From Mycobacterium kubicae (GTDB lineage Bacteria > Actinomycetota > Actinomycetes > Mycobacteriales > Mycobacteriaceae), in NCBI RefSeq assembly GCF_015689175.1, contig NZ_CP065047.1:5828001-5892000 (forward strand): a stretch of 64,000 bases of DNA. Reading direction: 5' to 3'. This document shows, piece by piece, positions 40,790 through 50,166 of this stretch. Both the position numbers and the translations under genes were made by a program. The notes under the pieces were generated by a model, which saw nothing but the letters and a program-made list of their open reading frames with translations, was not told where the DNA came from and searched no databases. Position 1 is the stretch's first letter; each line of letters opens with the position of its first letter.

Positions 40790-41533
40790 ATGTCAGAAAT
40801 CGGCCATCGCGGCCTGGTGACCTCGTCGCTGTCACTGCCACCGGGCGCGCGGATCGAGCGGCACCGCCATCCGTTGCATCAGGTCGTCTACCCGTCGACG
40901 GGCGCGGTCTCGGTCACCACGCCGGCGGGCAGCTGGATCACACCGGCCAACCGGGCCATCTGGATACCGGCGGGTTGCTGGCATGAACACCAGTTCCACG
41001 GACACACCCAGTTCCATGGCGTCGCGCTTGACCCGGACCGGTATCGCGGCGGGCCGGCCGCTCCGACCGTGCTGGTGGTCAGCCCGTTGGTGCGCGAACT
41101 GCTCATCGCTTGCTCGCAAGCCGACACCGCCACCGACACCGACGAGCACCACCGGATGTTGGCGGTGCTGCACGACCAGTTGCTGAAGACGGCCATCCGC
41201 GAGCCGCTCTGGGTGCCCACACCGGTCGACAGCCGGTTGCGCCAGGCGTGCGCGTTGATCGCCGACAACCTGGCCGAGCCGCTGACGTTGCGGCAACTCG
41301 GCGACCGCATCGGCGTCAGCCAGCGCACGCTGTCTCGCTTGTTCAGCGATGAGCTGGCCATGACGTATCCGCAGTGGCGCACTCAGTTACGGCTGCAGCA
41401 GGCGCTGGCGCTGCTCGCTGAGCACCATGACGTCACCTCGGTGGCCGCCCGCTGTGGCTGGGCCACGCCGAGCGCCTTCATCGACACCTACCGCCGGGCC
41501 TTCGGGCACACCCCGGGTCAGGCGCGCAAGTGA
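40790..41533 (+). CDS. AraC-family regulator (Rv3833 type)
   Basis: 247 aa. An N-terminal cupin sensor (HRHPLHQVVYPSTGAVSVTTPAG, WIPAGCWHEH) has a His-rich pocket. The C-terminal double helix-turn-helix includes LTLRQLGDRIGVSQRTLSRLF and TSVAARCGWATPSAFIDTYRRAFGHTPG. The ATG at 40790 has no Shine-Dalgarno; TAATCT lies 8 nt upstream, so a leaderless mRNA is possible. Divergent from the methyltransferase gene, its most likely target. Confidence 0.92.
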   Translation: MSEIGHRGLVTSSLSLPPGARIERHRHPLHQVVYPSTGAVSVTTPAGSWITPANRAIWIPAGCWHEHQFHGHTQFHGVALDPDRYRGGPAAPTVLVVSPLVRELLIACSQADTATDTDEHHRMLAVLHDQLLKTAIREPLWVPTPVDSRLRQACALIADNLAEPLTLRQLGDRIGVSQRTLSRLFSDELAMTYPQWRTQLRLQQALALLAEHHDVTSVAARCGWATPSAFIDTYRRAFGHTPGQARK

Positions 41534-41540
41534 CGCGGCG

Positions 41541-42800
41541 TCAGCCCACCGGCTCGAGCAACTCCGTGCCGACGAACGGCACCAACGCCTGCGGAACCCG
41601 GACGCTGCCGTCGGGCTGCTGGTGGTTCTCCAGGATCGCAACCAGCCACCGGGTGGTGCCCAGCGTTCCGTTCAGGGTGGCCGCGGTCCGCGGCTTGCCG
41701 TTGGCATCGCGGTAGCGGGTGCCCAGCCGCCGCGCCTGGAAGGTGGTGCAGTTCGACGTCGACGTCAGTTCCCGGTAAGCCTGCTGCGTCGGAACCCACG
41801 CCTCGCAGTCGAACTTGCGCGCGGCAGAGGAGCCCAGATCACCCGCGGCGACGTCGATGACCCGGTAGGGCACCTCGATGCGTGCCAGCATCTCGCGCTG
41901 CCAGCCCAGCAGCCGCTCATGTTCGACTTCGGCCTGGTCGGGGGTGCAGTAGACGAAGCCTTCCATCTTGTCGAACTGGTGCACCCGGATGATGCCGCGG
42001 GTGTCCTTGCCGTAGCTGCCAGCCTCCCGCCGGAAGCACGATGACCATCCCGCGTAGCGCAGCGGTCCGCCGGACAGATCCAGGATCTCGCCGGAGTGGT
42101 AACCGGCCAACGGCACCTCCGACGTGCCGACCAGGTACAGATCATCGGCCTCCACCCGGTACACCTCGTCGGCGTGGGCACCCAGGAAACCGGTGCCGGC
42201 CATCACCTCCGGACGCACCAGCACCGGCGGGATCATCGGGATGAACCCGTTGTCGACGGCGACTCCCAAGGCCAGCTGCAGCAGCCCCAGCTGCAGCAGT
42301 GCACCGCGACCGGTCAGGAAGTAAAACCGCGAACCGGACACCTTCGCCCCGCGCTGCATGTCGATCAGGCCGAGTGACTCCCCGAGTTCCAGGTGGTCCT
42401 TCGGGTTGTCCAGCGTTGCGGGCTCACCCACCACGTCCAGCACGGCGTAATCGTCTTCTCCGCCGGCTGGTACCCCGTCCAGGACGACGTTCGAGATTGC
42501 CATGTGCGCGGCAGTGAACGCCGACTCGGACTGGGCCTGCTCTGCTTCGGCGGCTTTGACCTGTTCGGCGAGTTCTTTAGCCCGCTGCAGCAGCGCCGGT
42601 CGTTCCTCTGCCGATGCCTTGCCCACGCTCTTGCTGGCGGTCTTCTGTTCGGCGCGCAGGTTGTCCGCGGTCGATATCGCGGCCCGGCGCGCGGCATCGG
42701 CCGTCAGCAGCGCATCCACCAGTGCCGGATCCTCACCGCGGCTCAGTTGCGAGCGGCGCACGGCGTCGGGGTCGTCCCGGAGGAGCTTCAGGTCGATCAC
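41541..42800 (-). CDS. serS: Seryl-tRNA synthetase
   Basis: 419 aa, GTG start giving [18 protein letters not shown], the length of M. tuberculosis SerS. It charges tRNA-Ser with serine. An N-terminal coiled-coil arm (about 30-105) precedes the class II core: motif 2 around [21 protein letters not shown] and motif 3 around [20 protein letters not shown], with the TSE loop ([13 protein letters not shown]). The open frame extends 102 codons upstream, but that part does not look like SerS. Confidence 0.97.
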   Translation of the reverse strand: MIDLKLLRDDPDAVRRSQLSRGEDPALVDALLTADAARRAAISTADNLRAEQKTASKSVGKASAEERPALLQRAKELAEQVKAAEAEQAQSESAFTAAHMAISNVVLDGVPAGGEDDYAVLDVVGEPATLDNPKDHLELGESLGLIDMQRGAKVSGSRFYFLTGRGALLQLGLLQLALGVAVDNGFIPMIPPVLVRPEVMAGTGFLGAHADEVYRVEADDLYLVGTSEVPLAGYHSGEILDLSGGPLRYAGWSSCFRREAGSYGKDTRGIIRVHQFDKMEGFVYCTPDQAEVEHERLLGWQREMLARIEVPYRVIDVAAGDLGSSAARKFDCEAWVPTQQAYRELTSTSNCTTFQARRLGTRYRDANGKPRTAATLNGTLGTTRWLVAILENHQQPDGSVRVPQALVPFVGTELLEPVG

Positions 42801-42918
42801 GGCCGCAAGATTACTTTCGGCGGTTCCCCGGGCTGGCGTCAGAGGGCCAACAGGGGCCGCGATCTCACATCTGCAACATTTTTCACACCCCCTTGTCGGC
42901 CCTGTCAGAATGGAGCCG

Positions 42919-44256
42919 ATGTTGGACGCGCCCGAGCAGGAACCGCTACCTGTCGCCGATCCGGTCTCCCCTGTGGACGAGCCGGCGGCCGGATTTCGCT
43001 GGCCGCGCGGCCTGCAGGCGACCGCGACCAGGCGTGCGTTGCTGCTCACCGCGTTGGGCGGGCTGCTGATCGCCGGGGTCGTCACGGCGATCCCCGAGGT
43101 CGCCACCGGCGGCCGGCTGACCGGCTACATGGACAACAACCCGGTACCCAGCACCAACAGCAAGACGAACGCGGCCTTCAACCGGGCCACCAGCGGCAGC
43201 TGCCTGAACTGGCCCGATGGCACGCCGGAATCGGCCTCCATCGTCAACTGCGCCGACGACCACCGGTTCGAAGTCGCCGCATCGATCGACATGCGGACGT
43301 TCCCCGGTTCGGAATATGGCCCCAACGCCAGCCCCCCGTCCCCGGCCCGGATCCAGCAGATCAGCCAGGAACAGTGCGAGCCCGCCGTGCAGCGCTACCT
43401 GGGTCCCAAGTTCGATCCCAACAGCAAGTTCACCGTCAGCATGCTGTGGTCCGGTGACCGCGCCTGGCGCCAGGCCGGCGACCGGCGCATGCTGTGCGGT
43501 CTGCAGCTTCCCGGACCCAACAACCAGCAGGTCGCGTTCAAGGGCAAGGTCGCCGACATCGACCAGTCCAAGGTGTGGCCGGCCGGCACCTGCCTGGGCA
43601 TCGACCCGGCCACCAATCAGCCCGTCGACGTTCCGGTCGACTGCGCCGCGCCGCACGCGATGGAAGTCACCGGAACCGTGAACCTGTCCGAGAAGTTCCC
43701 CGGCGCGCTGCCCGCCGAGCCCGACCAGGACGGGTTCATCAAAGACACCTGCACCAAGATGACCGATGCGTATCTGGCGCCGATCAAGCTGCGCACGACG
43801 ACGCTGACGTTGATCTACCCGACGGTGTCGCTGGCCAGTTGGTCGGCGGGTAGCCGCGAGGTGGCGTGCAGCATCGGCGCCACGCTGGGCAACGGCGGCT
43901 GGGCCACCCTGCTCAACAGCGCCAAGGGGCCGCTGCTGATCAACGGTCAACCCCCGCTGGCGCCGCCCGACATCCCGCAGGAGCGGCTCAACCTCCCGCC
44001 GGTTCCCGTGCAATTACCCAGCGCGGCGCCCTCCGCGCCGACGCAGCAGCAGCAGGTGCCCACCATCCCGCCGGGAAATCAGCACCTCCCCGGCCAGCAG
44101 CCGGCGGCGCCGCCGTCGCAGGCGCCGTCCTCACCGTCGAGCCAAGCGCCCGCTCCCCAGGCCCCGGCCGCGCCCCCGCCGGTCGAGGGTGGGGCGCCCC
44201 CGGTAGCGCCCGAACCACAGGGTCCGGCTCCGGCCGAGCCGCCGCCGGCGGGCTAA
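42919..44256 (+). CDS. Membrane-anchored septum-formation-domain protein with Pro-rich tail (Rv3835 type)
   Basis: 445 aa from the ATG at 42919 (MLDAPEQ); an ATG three codons earlier is possible. The cytoplasmic N-terminus is followed by one membrane helix (about 39-57) and an extracytoplasmic region with paired Cys ([36 protein letters not shown]) typical of the septum_form repeat. The last 110 residues are Pro/Gln/Ala-rich. A role in the cell wall or division is suggested only by the domain name. Divergent from serS. Confidence 0.88.
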   Translation: MLDAPEQEPLPVADPVSPVDEPAAGFRWPRGLQATATRRALLLTALGGLLIAGVVTAIPEVATGGRLTGYMDNNPVPSTNSKTNAAFNRATSGSCLNWPDGTPESASIVNCADDHRFEVAASIDMRTFPGSEYGPNASPPSPARIQQISQEQCEPAVQRYLGPKFDPNSKFTVSMLWSGDRAWRQAGDRRMLCGLQLPGPNNQQVAFKGKVADIDQSKVWPAGTCLGIDPATNQPVDVPVDCAAPHAMEVTGTVNLSEKFPGALPAEPDQDGFIKDTCTKMTDAYLAPIKLRTTTLTLIYPTVSLASWSAGSREVACSIGATLGNGGWATLLNSAKGPLLINGQPPLAPPDIPQERLNLPPVPVQLPSAAPSAPTQQQQVPTIPPGNQHLPGQQPAAPPSQAPSSPSSQAPAPQAPAAPPPVEGGAPPVAPEPQGPAPAEPPPAG

Positions 44257-44259
44257 TCC

Positions 44260-44610
44260 GTGCCGGTGCGGATGGACCCGCAGCGGTTCGACGACTTGGT
44301 GTCCGACGCACTTGATCTCATCCCGCCGGAACTGGCGGCGGCCATGGACAACGTCGTGGTGCTGGTCGCCGACCGACACCCCGAAGACGACGACCTGCTC
44401 GGACTCTACGAGGGGGTGGCCCTGACCGAGCGTGACTCTGACTACGCCGGCACGCTGCCCGACGCGATCACGATCTTCCGCGCAGCCTTACTGGACGTCT
44501 GCGAATCCGAGGAGGAGGTGGTCGAGCAGGTGGCGATCACCGTGATCCACGAGATCGCCCATCACTTCGGTATCGATGACGACCGGCTCGACGAATTGGG
44601 TTGGGCCTGA
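44260..44610 (+). CDS. Zincin-like metallopeptidase family protein (Rv3836 type)
   Basis: 116 aa, GTG start 3 bp after the previous stop. The HEIAHHFGIDDDRLDELGW motif at the C-terminus is the minimal HExxH zincin site with a downstream Asp as third ligand (pfam06262, possible Zn metallopeptidase). Proteolytic activity has not been shown for this family. It is probably co-transcribed with the septum-domain gene. Confidence 0.9.
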   Translation: MPVRMDPQRFDDLVSDALDLIPPELAAAMDNVVVLVADRHPEDDDLLGLYEGVALTERDSDYAGTLPDAITIFRAALLDVCESEEEVVEQVAITVIHEIAHHFGIDDDRLDELGWA

Positions 44611-44695
44611 TCATCGGCTGAGACCTGGCCCGGAACCGAGCCCCAGCCGGGCGCGGCATCGACCATTTGTCGCCGCCGAGTGCTATGAACGGCTT

Positions 44696-44908
44696 ATGAG
44701 CGCAGTCTGCCGCGACTGCCGTGACGGCCTCGAACACTGCCACGGCACCATCATTCGCCACAGCATGAGCCGGCCGGAATGCACCGAGCCGGATTGCACC
44801 GCCCCGGAGCTGTTCACCCACACCTTCGTCATCGACTGCGACGCGATCGGCTGTAGCTGTGCCGAGTCGGTGACGGTGGTGCGGTCAACCCATCGGGTCG
44901 GTGCTTGA
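44696..44908 (+). CDS. Small Cys-rich conserved protein
   Basis: 70 aa from the ATG at 44696. Eight Cys occur as CRDCRDGLEHCHG, CTEPDCT and CDAIGCSCAE, with several His, suggesting metal binding or a zinc-ribbon-like fold. I recall similar short actinobacterial proteins but no function. It follows the zincin gene by 85 bp and overlaps the 3' end of the convergent phosphoglycerate-mutase gene by 24 bp. Confidence 0.65.
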   Translation: MSAVCRDCRDGLEHCHGTIIRHSMSRPECTEPDCTAPELFTHTFVIDCDAIGCSCAESVTVVRSTHRVGA

Positions 44909-45574
44909 CGCCACGGCGTCGCTCACCGGCGTCGCGCCCGGTTCGGGATAGAACGGCGGCGTACGCGCACCCCAGCGCACACAGCTCCACCGCCCGTCGG
45001 TGACCGGTGTCAGCACCACCGATTCGGCGTTCTCGAGGTGATTGTCCAAGACGAACCCGCCGTCGACCCCGGCCATAACGGCGGATGCCAAGCGAATGGC
45101 CGCCCCGTGGCTGACCACGACGATGTCACCATCCCACGCGTCGTCGTCCAGGTAGCGCATCCGCAATTCCGTCAATACCGGCAGATACCGGTCCAGGACG
45201 TCGTTGCCGGTCTCCCCGCCGGGCAGAGCCACGTCCAGCTCACCGTGGTGCCAGCGGTCATAGATGGCGTTGAACTCGGCGATCGCATCGTCGTCGCTGC
45301 GGTTCTCCAACTTCCCGACCTGAACCTCGTGGATGCCGTCCAACCGCAGCGGAGACAAGTCCAGTTCGGCGGCGATCACCCCGGCCGTCTCGACGGCTCG
45401 GGTGGCGATGGAATGCGCCAGCAAGGTCGGCCGGGCGTTACCGCCCAGCGCGAACGCCCGCGCCTGATCGCGACCCAACGGGGTCAGCGCCGCCCCGGGA
45501 GGGCGGGTGTCCAGCCTGCGCTCGACGTTCGCATAGGACTGGCCGTGCCGAACCAGCACCAACCGACCACTCAT
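44885..45574 (-). CDS. Histidine phosphatase (phosphoglycerate-mutase-like, Rv3837c type)
   Basis: 229 aa from the ATG at 45574, which overlaps the pheA stop (ATGA). The catalytic RHGQ (LVLVRHGQSYANVERR) and second His (VVVSHGAAIRLAS) are intact. The substrate is unknown; the coupled position after pheA suggests a link to aromatic amino acid metabolism, although broad-specificity phosphatases are common in this family. Confidence 0.92.
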   Translation of the reverse strand: MSGRLVLVRHGQSYANVERRLDTRPPGAALTPLGRDQARAFALGGNARPTLLAHSIATRAVETAGVIAAELDLSPLRLDGIHEVQVGKLENRSDDDAIAEFNAIYDRWHHGELDVALPGGETGNDVLDRYLPVLTELRMRYLDDDAWDGDIVVVSHGAAIRLASAVMAGVDGGFVLDNHLENAESVVLTPVTDGRWSCVRWGARTPPFYPEPGATPVSDAVASSTDPMG

Positions 45575-46527
45575 TGCGCCGTCTCCCCCGTGCCGCTGCC
45601 CGGATCGGGCTTTCCCTCCCGCAGCCGAGCCAACCATCGCGAGGCCTCATCGGAGTTCGGCGGTGGCACGCCGCTGGGTTGGCTGGCCGGCCAGGAACCC
45701 AGGTACCGCACATCAGCACAACGCCGGTGCAGCGCCTTGAGTGCCTCGGCGACGGCGTCATCGTCGATGTGCCCGACACAGTCGACGAAGAACATGTAGG
45801 TCCCCAAGCCCGTTCGGGTGGGCCGTGATTCGATGCGGGTGAGGTCGATGCCGCGCATGCCGAACTCGGTGAGCGCCAGCAACAACGCGCCGGGCACGTT
45901 GTCGATGCGCAACACCACCGAGGTGCGGTCGGCTCCGGTACGCGCGGGGGGTGGGCCTGGCGGGCCGATGAGAACGAAGCGGGTACGCGCGTTGGACTCG
46001 TCGACGACGCCTTCAGCCAACGTGGCCAAGCCCCAGTGGGAGGCGGCCAGCGGTGAGGTCACCGCCGCGTCCACCTGGCCGTCGGCGACCTGCCGGGCAG
46101 CGTCGGCGTTGGAGTACGCCGGGCGCAACTCGACGCCGGGCAACTGCGCGTTGAGCCACTGGCGCACCTGCGCGGCCGCCACCGGGAACGCCGCCACAGT
46201 TCGCACCTCGGCGCCGCTGATCCCGGCCCGAACCACGATGCTGAATGCCACGTCCAAGGTGGTCTCGGCAAACACTTGCAGCGGCGAGCCGATGGCCAGA
46301 CTGTCCAACGTCGGCGCCAGCGACCCGTCGATGGAGTTCTCGATGGGCACGCAGGCGTAGTCGGCGCCGCCATCGCGCACGGCGTCCAGCGCGGCCGGAG
46401 TGCTCTCCACGGGCAACCGCTGCAGGCTCTCGGGCCCGTGGGACGGCACCAGTCCGGCACCGGTGATTTGGAGCAGCGCCGCTTCGGTGAAGGTGCCTTC
46501 CGGACCGAGATACGCGATGCGGGCCAC
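45571..46527 (-). CDS. pheA: Prephenate dehydratase
   Basis: 318 aa. It converts prephenate to phenylpyruvate, the committed step to phenylalanine. The N-terminal PDT domain starts MARIAYLGPEGTFTEAAL and contains NARTRFVLIG (the TRF motif needed for activity). The C-terminal ACT domain has GALLLALTEFGMRGIDLTRIESRPTRTGLGTYMFFVD, including the ESRP phenylalanine-binding motif for feedback inhibition. Monofunctional, as in other mycobacteria. Confidence 0.96.
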   Translation of the reverse strand: MARIAYLGPEGTFTEAALLQITGAGLVPSHGPESLQRLPVESTPAALDAVRDGGADYACVPIENSIDGSLAPTLDSLAIGSPLQVFAETTLDVAFSIVVRAGISGAEVRTVAAFPVAAAQVRQWLNAQLPGVELRPAYSNADAARQVADGQVDAAVTSPLAASHWGLATLAEGVVDESNARTRFVLIGPPGPPPARTGADRTSVVLRIDNVPGALLLALTEFGMRGIDLTRIESRPTRTGLGTYMFFVDCVGHIDDDAVAEALKALHRRCADVRYLGSWPASQPSGVPPPNSDEASRWLARLREGKPDPGSGTGETAQ

Positions 46528-46585
46528 GCTTCAACCCTAACGGCCTGCCGGGCGCTACCACTCTTGCGGCGTCATGGGTTGTAAG

Positions 46586-46604
46586 TTAACTTAGGCTTAC
46601 CTAA
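46586..46604 (+). promoter_or_regulatory. IdeR iron box before the DUF2470 gene
   Basis: The 19-mer TTAACTTAGGCTTACCTAA matches the IdeR consensus TTAGGTTAGGCTAACCTAA at 16 of 19 positions. It ends 9 bp before the ATG, so iron-loaded IdeR would block transcription or initiation. The M. tuberculosis orthologue Rv3839 is known as an IdeR-repressed gene. Confidence 0.85.
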
Positions 46605-46613
46605 GCCGAGGAG

Positions 46614-47402
46614 ATGATGGTGCTACCGGTCACACACCCGACACCCACCACAGCCGAACGCATTCGCAGCGCCTGTGTGCGCGCCGGTGGTGCGCTGTTG
46701 GCGGTCGAGGGTAAGGATCCGGCCGCCACCGCCGTACACCACCTGCTCTACGACGGGTCTTTCGCGGTGGCGGTTCCGGTTGAGCGCGGTGAGGACGTGC
46801 TGTGCTGCTCGCAGGCGTTGCTGGAGCTGACCGACTATGCGCCGCTGCCGGTGCGCGAACCGGTCCGTTCGCTGGTGTGGGTCCGGGGCCGGATCCACCA
46901 CATTCTCCCCGGCGCGGTGACCAAGATGCTCGATCTGATCGCCACAGAGCACCCGAATCCGGCGCTGCTGCAGGTGCAAACCCCCCGGTCGAAGCCGGCC
47001 GCCGAAGACGACACCCGATACACCCTGCTGCGGCTCGACATCGACTCCGTGGTCGTCACCGATGCCACGGGCGCGGAGCCGGTCAGCGTCGAAGATCTCC
47101 TCGCGGCGCGGCCCGACCCGTTCTGCGAGATCGAGTCGACGTTGCTGTGGCACCTCTCCACTGCCCACGACGACGTAGTGGCACGGCTGGTATCCCGCCT
47201 TCCGGCCGCGCTGCGGCGGGGGCAGGTGCGGCCGCTGGGACTGGACCGATACGGCATGCGCTTCCGCGTCGAGGGCAGCGACGGTGACCGGGACATCCGA
47301 CTGCCCTTCCACAAACCGGTCGACGATATGACCGGCCTGAGGCAAGCGATTCGCGTGCTGATGGGTTGCCCGTTCGTCAACGGGTTGCGCGCCCGACGTT
47401 AG
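46614..47402 (+). CDS. Iron-regulated DUF2470 protein (Rv3839 type)
   Basis: 262 aa. Two adjacent ATG codons (46614 and 46617) follow GAGGAG; the second has the better spacing. DUF2470 lies at the C-terminus (HLSTAHDDVVARLVSRL, GLDRYGMRFRV, LPFHKPVDD); this domain occurs with pyridoxamine-phosphate-oxidase-like heme-binding folds. Its role is not established; a link with heme or iron handling is inferred from the IdeR box and family. Divergent from pheA and upstream of the LCP gene. Confidence 0.9.
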   Translation: MMVLPVTHPTPTTAERIRSACVRAGGALLAVEGKDPAATAVHHLLYDGSFAVAVPVERGEDVLCCSQALLELTDYAPLPVREPVRSLVWVRGRIHHILPGAVTKMLDLIATEHPNPALLQVQTPRSKPAAEDDTRYTLLRLDIDSVVVTDATGAEPVSVEDLLAARPDPFCEIESTLLWHLSTAHDDVVARLVSRLPAALRRGQVRPLGLDRYGMRFRVEGSDGDRDIRLPFHKPVDDMTGLRQAIRVLMGCPFVNGLRARR

Positions 47403-47462
47403 CTACGCACACGCGCCGGGAGGTTGGCGGCGGTCGGTGCGCCAGCCACGTACGTTGTGCAG

Positions 47463-48662
47463 GTGAACGGCGAGCGACCAGGTCCCGGACCGCGAGGTCC
47501 GGTGCCGCCGCGTCCCGTCCGTCGGGAGCCCTCGCAAATCATTCGCCGCGACGGCGCCCCACCCGGCCCACCGCGGCAGGTGGTACCGCCGCGCCCCATG
47601 GCACCGGCGCCACCGCCGGTGGTGTCGCCGCCGCGCCAAATGCCCCCACCGCCACGCCCGGTGGCTCCACCACCCCGCCCCGGTCGCGCTCGCACGAAAC
47701 GCCGCTGGGGCCGGCGGCTGGTATCGGTTCTGCTGATCGGCCTGCTGCTGATGGGCACCGTCATCGTCGGCGGAGCGATCTGGTTCGACACCGCGGTGCC
47801 CCGCCAAGCAGTCCTGCTCGACTACTCGGATCGCCCCACGGCCGGCAGCGGCACCAACTGGCTGCTGGTGGGATCGGACAGTCGCCAAGACCTCACCGCG
47901 CAGCAACAAGAGGAACTGGCCACCGGCGGCGACGTCGGAACCGGACGTACCGACACCATCCTGCTCGTGCACCTGCCCGGGTTCACCTCGAGCACACCGA
48001 CCACGGTGGTGTCGATACCCCGGGACTCGTATGTGCCGATACCCGGTCATGGCCGGGACAAGATCAACGCCGCGTTCGTGCTGGGCGGAGCGTCGTTACT
48101 CGCACAGACCGTCGAGCAGGCCACCGGCTTGCGACTTGACCACTACGCCGAGGTGGGATTCGGCGGGTTCGCCGTACTGGTCGACGCGCTGGGCGGAGTG
48201 CGGGTGTGCCCGGCCGAACCCATCAGCGATCCGCTGGCCGGCATCAACCTGCCCGCCGGCTGCCAGCATCTCGACGGCCGCAGCGCGCTGGGCTATGTCC
48301 GGACGCGGGCGACCCCGCGGGCCGACCTCGATCGAATGATCAACCAACGACAATTCATGTCGGCGTTGCTGCACCGGGCCGCAAGCCCGGCCGTCTACCT
48401 CAACCCGTGGCGCTGGTACACCGTGCCGCGCGCGGCGGCCGGCGCCCTGACCGTCGACCGGGGTGATCACGTCTGGGACCTCGCTCGCCTGGCTTGGGCG
48501 TTGAACGGGTCGACGACCTCGATGACCGTGCCGATCGGTGACTTCAGCGACAGTGCCGTCGGCTCGGTAGTGGTGTGGAACCACGACGCGGCCCGGGCGT
48601 TGTTCGACGCGCTGGCCTCCGACGCCGCGGTGCCGACCAGCCTGATCAACGAGCAACCGTAA
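47463..48662 (+). CDS. LytR-CpsA-Psr (LCP) family protein, full length
   Basis: 399 aa from a GTG at 47463 (VNGERPGPGPRG); starts at TTG 47424 or GTG 47457 are possible. A Pro-rich cytoplasmic tail (about 5-75) precedes one membrane helix (about 84-107) and the extracytoplasmic LCP domain: LLVGSDSRQD, GRTDTILLVHL, SIPRDSYVPIPG, and ALGYVRTRATPRADLDRM. LCP proteins join arabinogalactan or teichoic polymers to peptidoglycan from lipid carriers. The conserved Asp and Arg residues are present, so activity is plausible. At this position M. tuberculosis has, as I recall, only a short fragment (Rv3840). Confidence 0.88.
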   Translation: MNGERPGPGPRGPVPPRPVRREPSQIIRRDGAPPGPPRQVVPPRPMAPAPPPVVSPPRQMPPPPRPVAPPPRPGRARTKRRWGRRLVSVLLIGLLLMGTVIVGGAIWFDTAVPRQAVLLDYSDRPTAGSGTNWLLVGSDSRQDLTAQQQEELATGGDVGTGRTDTILLVHLPGFTSSTPTTVVSIPRDSYVPIPGHGRDKINAAFVLGGASLLAQTVEQATGLRLDHYAEVGFGGFAVLVDALGGVRVCPAEPISDPLAGINLPAGCQHLDGRSALGYVRTRATPRADLDRMINQRQFMSALLHRAASPAVYLNPWRWYTVPRAAAGALTVDRGDHVWDLARLAWALNGSTTSMTVPIGDFSDSAVGSVVVWNHDAARALFDALASDAAVPTSLINEQP

Positions 48663-48687
48663 TTCGGCGAAATGCGGCCGCAGTTTA

Positions 48688-48720
48688 TTTAGCCTCACTT
48701 TACTAAGGCAATCCTGCCTT
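48688..48720 (+). promoter_or_regulatory. Candidate IdeR activation region before bfrB
   Basis: An inverted repeat AAGGC-N6-GCCTT (48705-48720) is preceded by TTTAGCCTCACTTTACTAA (48688-48706), whose right half matches the iron-box half CTAA. The match to the consensus is weaker than at 46586. The place, about 70-100 bp before the start, fits the known IdeR activation of bfrB in M. tuberculosis through upstream boxes. Confidence 0.5.
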
Positions 48721-48788
48721 TGGATATGGTGTCCTCACTAAGTATCGCCTTCGTTGTCACCCCCATCTACCTGCGATAATGTTGCCGT

Positions 48789-49334
48789 ATGACCGATTAC
48801 GACGGACACAAGACGAAATTCCACGCATTAATGCAAGAACAAATCTTCAACGAATTCACGGCCGCCCAACAATATGTGGCAATTGCCGTTTACTTCGACG
48901 GCGCGGACCTGCCGCAACTGGCGAAGCACTTCTACAGCCAGGCGGTCGAAGAGCGCAATCACGCGATGATGCTGGTGCAGCATCTGCTGGACCGTGACCT
49001 GCGCGTGGAGATCCCCGGCGTCGACGGAGTCCGCAACCAGTTCGACCGGCCTCGCGAGGCGTTGGCGCTCGCGCTCGATCAGGAGCGGGCGGTCACCGAC
49101 CAAGTCAGTCGGCTTGCCGCCGTGGCCCGTGACGAAGGCGACTACCTCGGGGAGCAGTTCATGCAGTGGTTCCTCAAGGAGCAGGTCGAAGAGGTTGCGC
49201 TGATGTCGACGCTGGTACGGGTCGCCGAGCGCGCGGGAGCCAATCTTTTCGAGCTGGAGAACTTCGTCGCGCGCGAGGTGGGCCGGGCGCCGTCACCGTC
49301 GGACGCTCCGCATGCGGCGGGTGGCCGCCTCTAG
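48789..49334 (+). CDS. bfrB: Ferritin BfrB (iron storage)
   Basis: 181 aa four-helix ferritin that oxidises and stores iron in a 24-mer. Ferroxidase residues are visible: Glu22 (FNEFTAAQQY), Glu55 and His58 (EERNHAMM), and Glu/Gln in the third helix (EQVEEVALMSTL). It is ferritin-like, without the heme Met of BfrA. There is no Shine-Dalgarno; TAATGT ends 6 nt before the ATG, suggesting a leaderless mRNA. Upstream IdeR-like sites fit activation by iron. It ends 2 bp from the convergent glpQ1 stop; CTAGCGCTAG (49331-49340) contains both stops. Confidence 0.95.
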   Translation: MTDYDGHKTKFHALMQEQIFNEFTAAQQYVAIAVYFDGADLPQLAKHFYSQAVEERNHAMMLVQHLLDRDLRVEIPGVDGVRNQFDRPREALALALDQERAVTDQVSRLAAVARDEGDYLGEQFMQWFLKEQVEEVALMSTLVRVAERAGANLFELENFVAREVGRAPSPSDAPHAAGGRL

Positions 49335-49336
49335 CG

Positions 49337-50161
49337 CTAGCCGCTGCTTTCGTTGGCTCGCTGTCTTTGCAGCCATGCCTTGGTCCGGGCGGGGTGGTGA
49401 GTAGCGATCCACGCCACCCCGGCCTCGCGGCAGAAGTCGATGTCTTCGTACTCGTCGACGTTCCAGCAATACACCGCGCGGCCCTGGGCGGCGGAGCGGT
49501 CGACGAGTTGCGGATATTCCTTCAACGCCGCTAGCGACGGGCCGACGGCGGTGGCGCCGACGGCGGTGGCCGCGCTGCTCGTCAAATAGCGGCCGGTCCG
49601 GCCCAGCAGCACCGTCGGCAGCAGCGGCGCGGCCCGCCGGATTCGCCAGACCGCGGCGGCGGAGAAGGACATCACCACCGCCCGCGAGCGATCCGCGGAG
49701 GCCGGAGCCGCGATGCCGAAGCGGTGCAGCAGGGCCAGCAGCTTGCTTTCCACCAGCGACCCGTACCGCACCGGGTGCTTGGTCTCGATGAACATCTTCA
49801 CCGGCCGGTTCCAGTCCAGGACCAGCGACACCAGCGCATCCAACGTGAGCAGGCTGGTGTTGCCGTGGGCACCGTCCGGGCGCCAGCTGTTGTGCCAGGC
49901 GCCGTACTCCAACGCCTTGAGTTCGGCCAGGGTCATCGTGCTGACCAGGCCGGCGCCGGTGGACGTACGGTCCAGGCGCCGGTCGTGCACACAGACCAGG
50001 TGCCCGTCGCGGGTCAGGCGCACGTCGCATTCCACCCCGTCGGCGCCTTCTTTGAGGGCGAGGTCGTAGGCGGCGAGCGTGTGCTCGGGCAGCGAGTGCG
50101 ACGCGCCGCGATGGGCGACCACAAACGGATGAGCGGTGAGCACCTCGTCGGCCCAGACCAT
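49337..50161 (-). CDS. glpQ1: Glycerophosphodiester phosphodiesterase
   Basis: 274 aa from the ATG at 50161, the length of M. tuberculosis GlpQ1; a GTG two codons upstream is possible. It hydrolyses glycerophosphodiesters to glycerol-3-phosphate and alcohol. The TIM-barrel GDPD motifs are HRGASHSLPEHTLAAY, VECDVRLTRDGHLVCVHD (catalytic His and metal-binding Glu/Asp) and the C-terminal VYCWNVDEYED. No signal peptide, so a cytoplasmic enzyme is likely. It starts 5 bp after the stop of the DUF4328 membrane-protein gene. Confidence 0.94.
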   Translation of the reverse strand: MVWADEVLTAHPFVVAHRGASHSLPEHTLAAYDLALKEGADGVECDVRLTRDGHLVCVHDRRLDRTSTGAGLVSTMTLAELKALEYGAWHNSWRPDGAHGNTSLLTLDALVSLVLDWNRPVKMFIETKHPVRYGSLVESKLLALLHRFGIAAPASADRSRAVVMSFSAAAVWRIRRAAPLLPTVLLGRTGRYLTSSAATAVGATAVGPSLAALKEYPQLVDRSAAQGRAVYCWNVDEYEDIDFCREAGVAWIATHHPARTKAWLQRQRANESSG

Positions 50162-50166
50162 GCCCA

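Noticed and set aside
42801..42909. T-box or other tRNA-sensing leader before serS
   Set aside because: No specifier or T-box string (TGGNACCGCG) was found in the upstream 110 bp.
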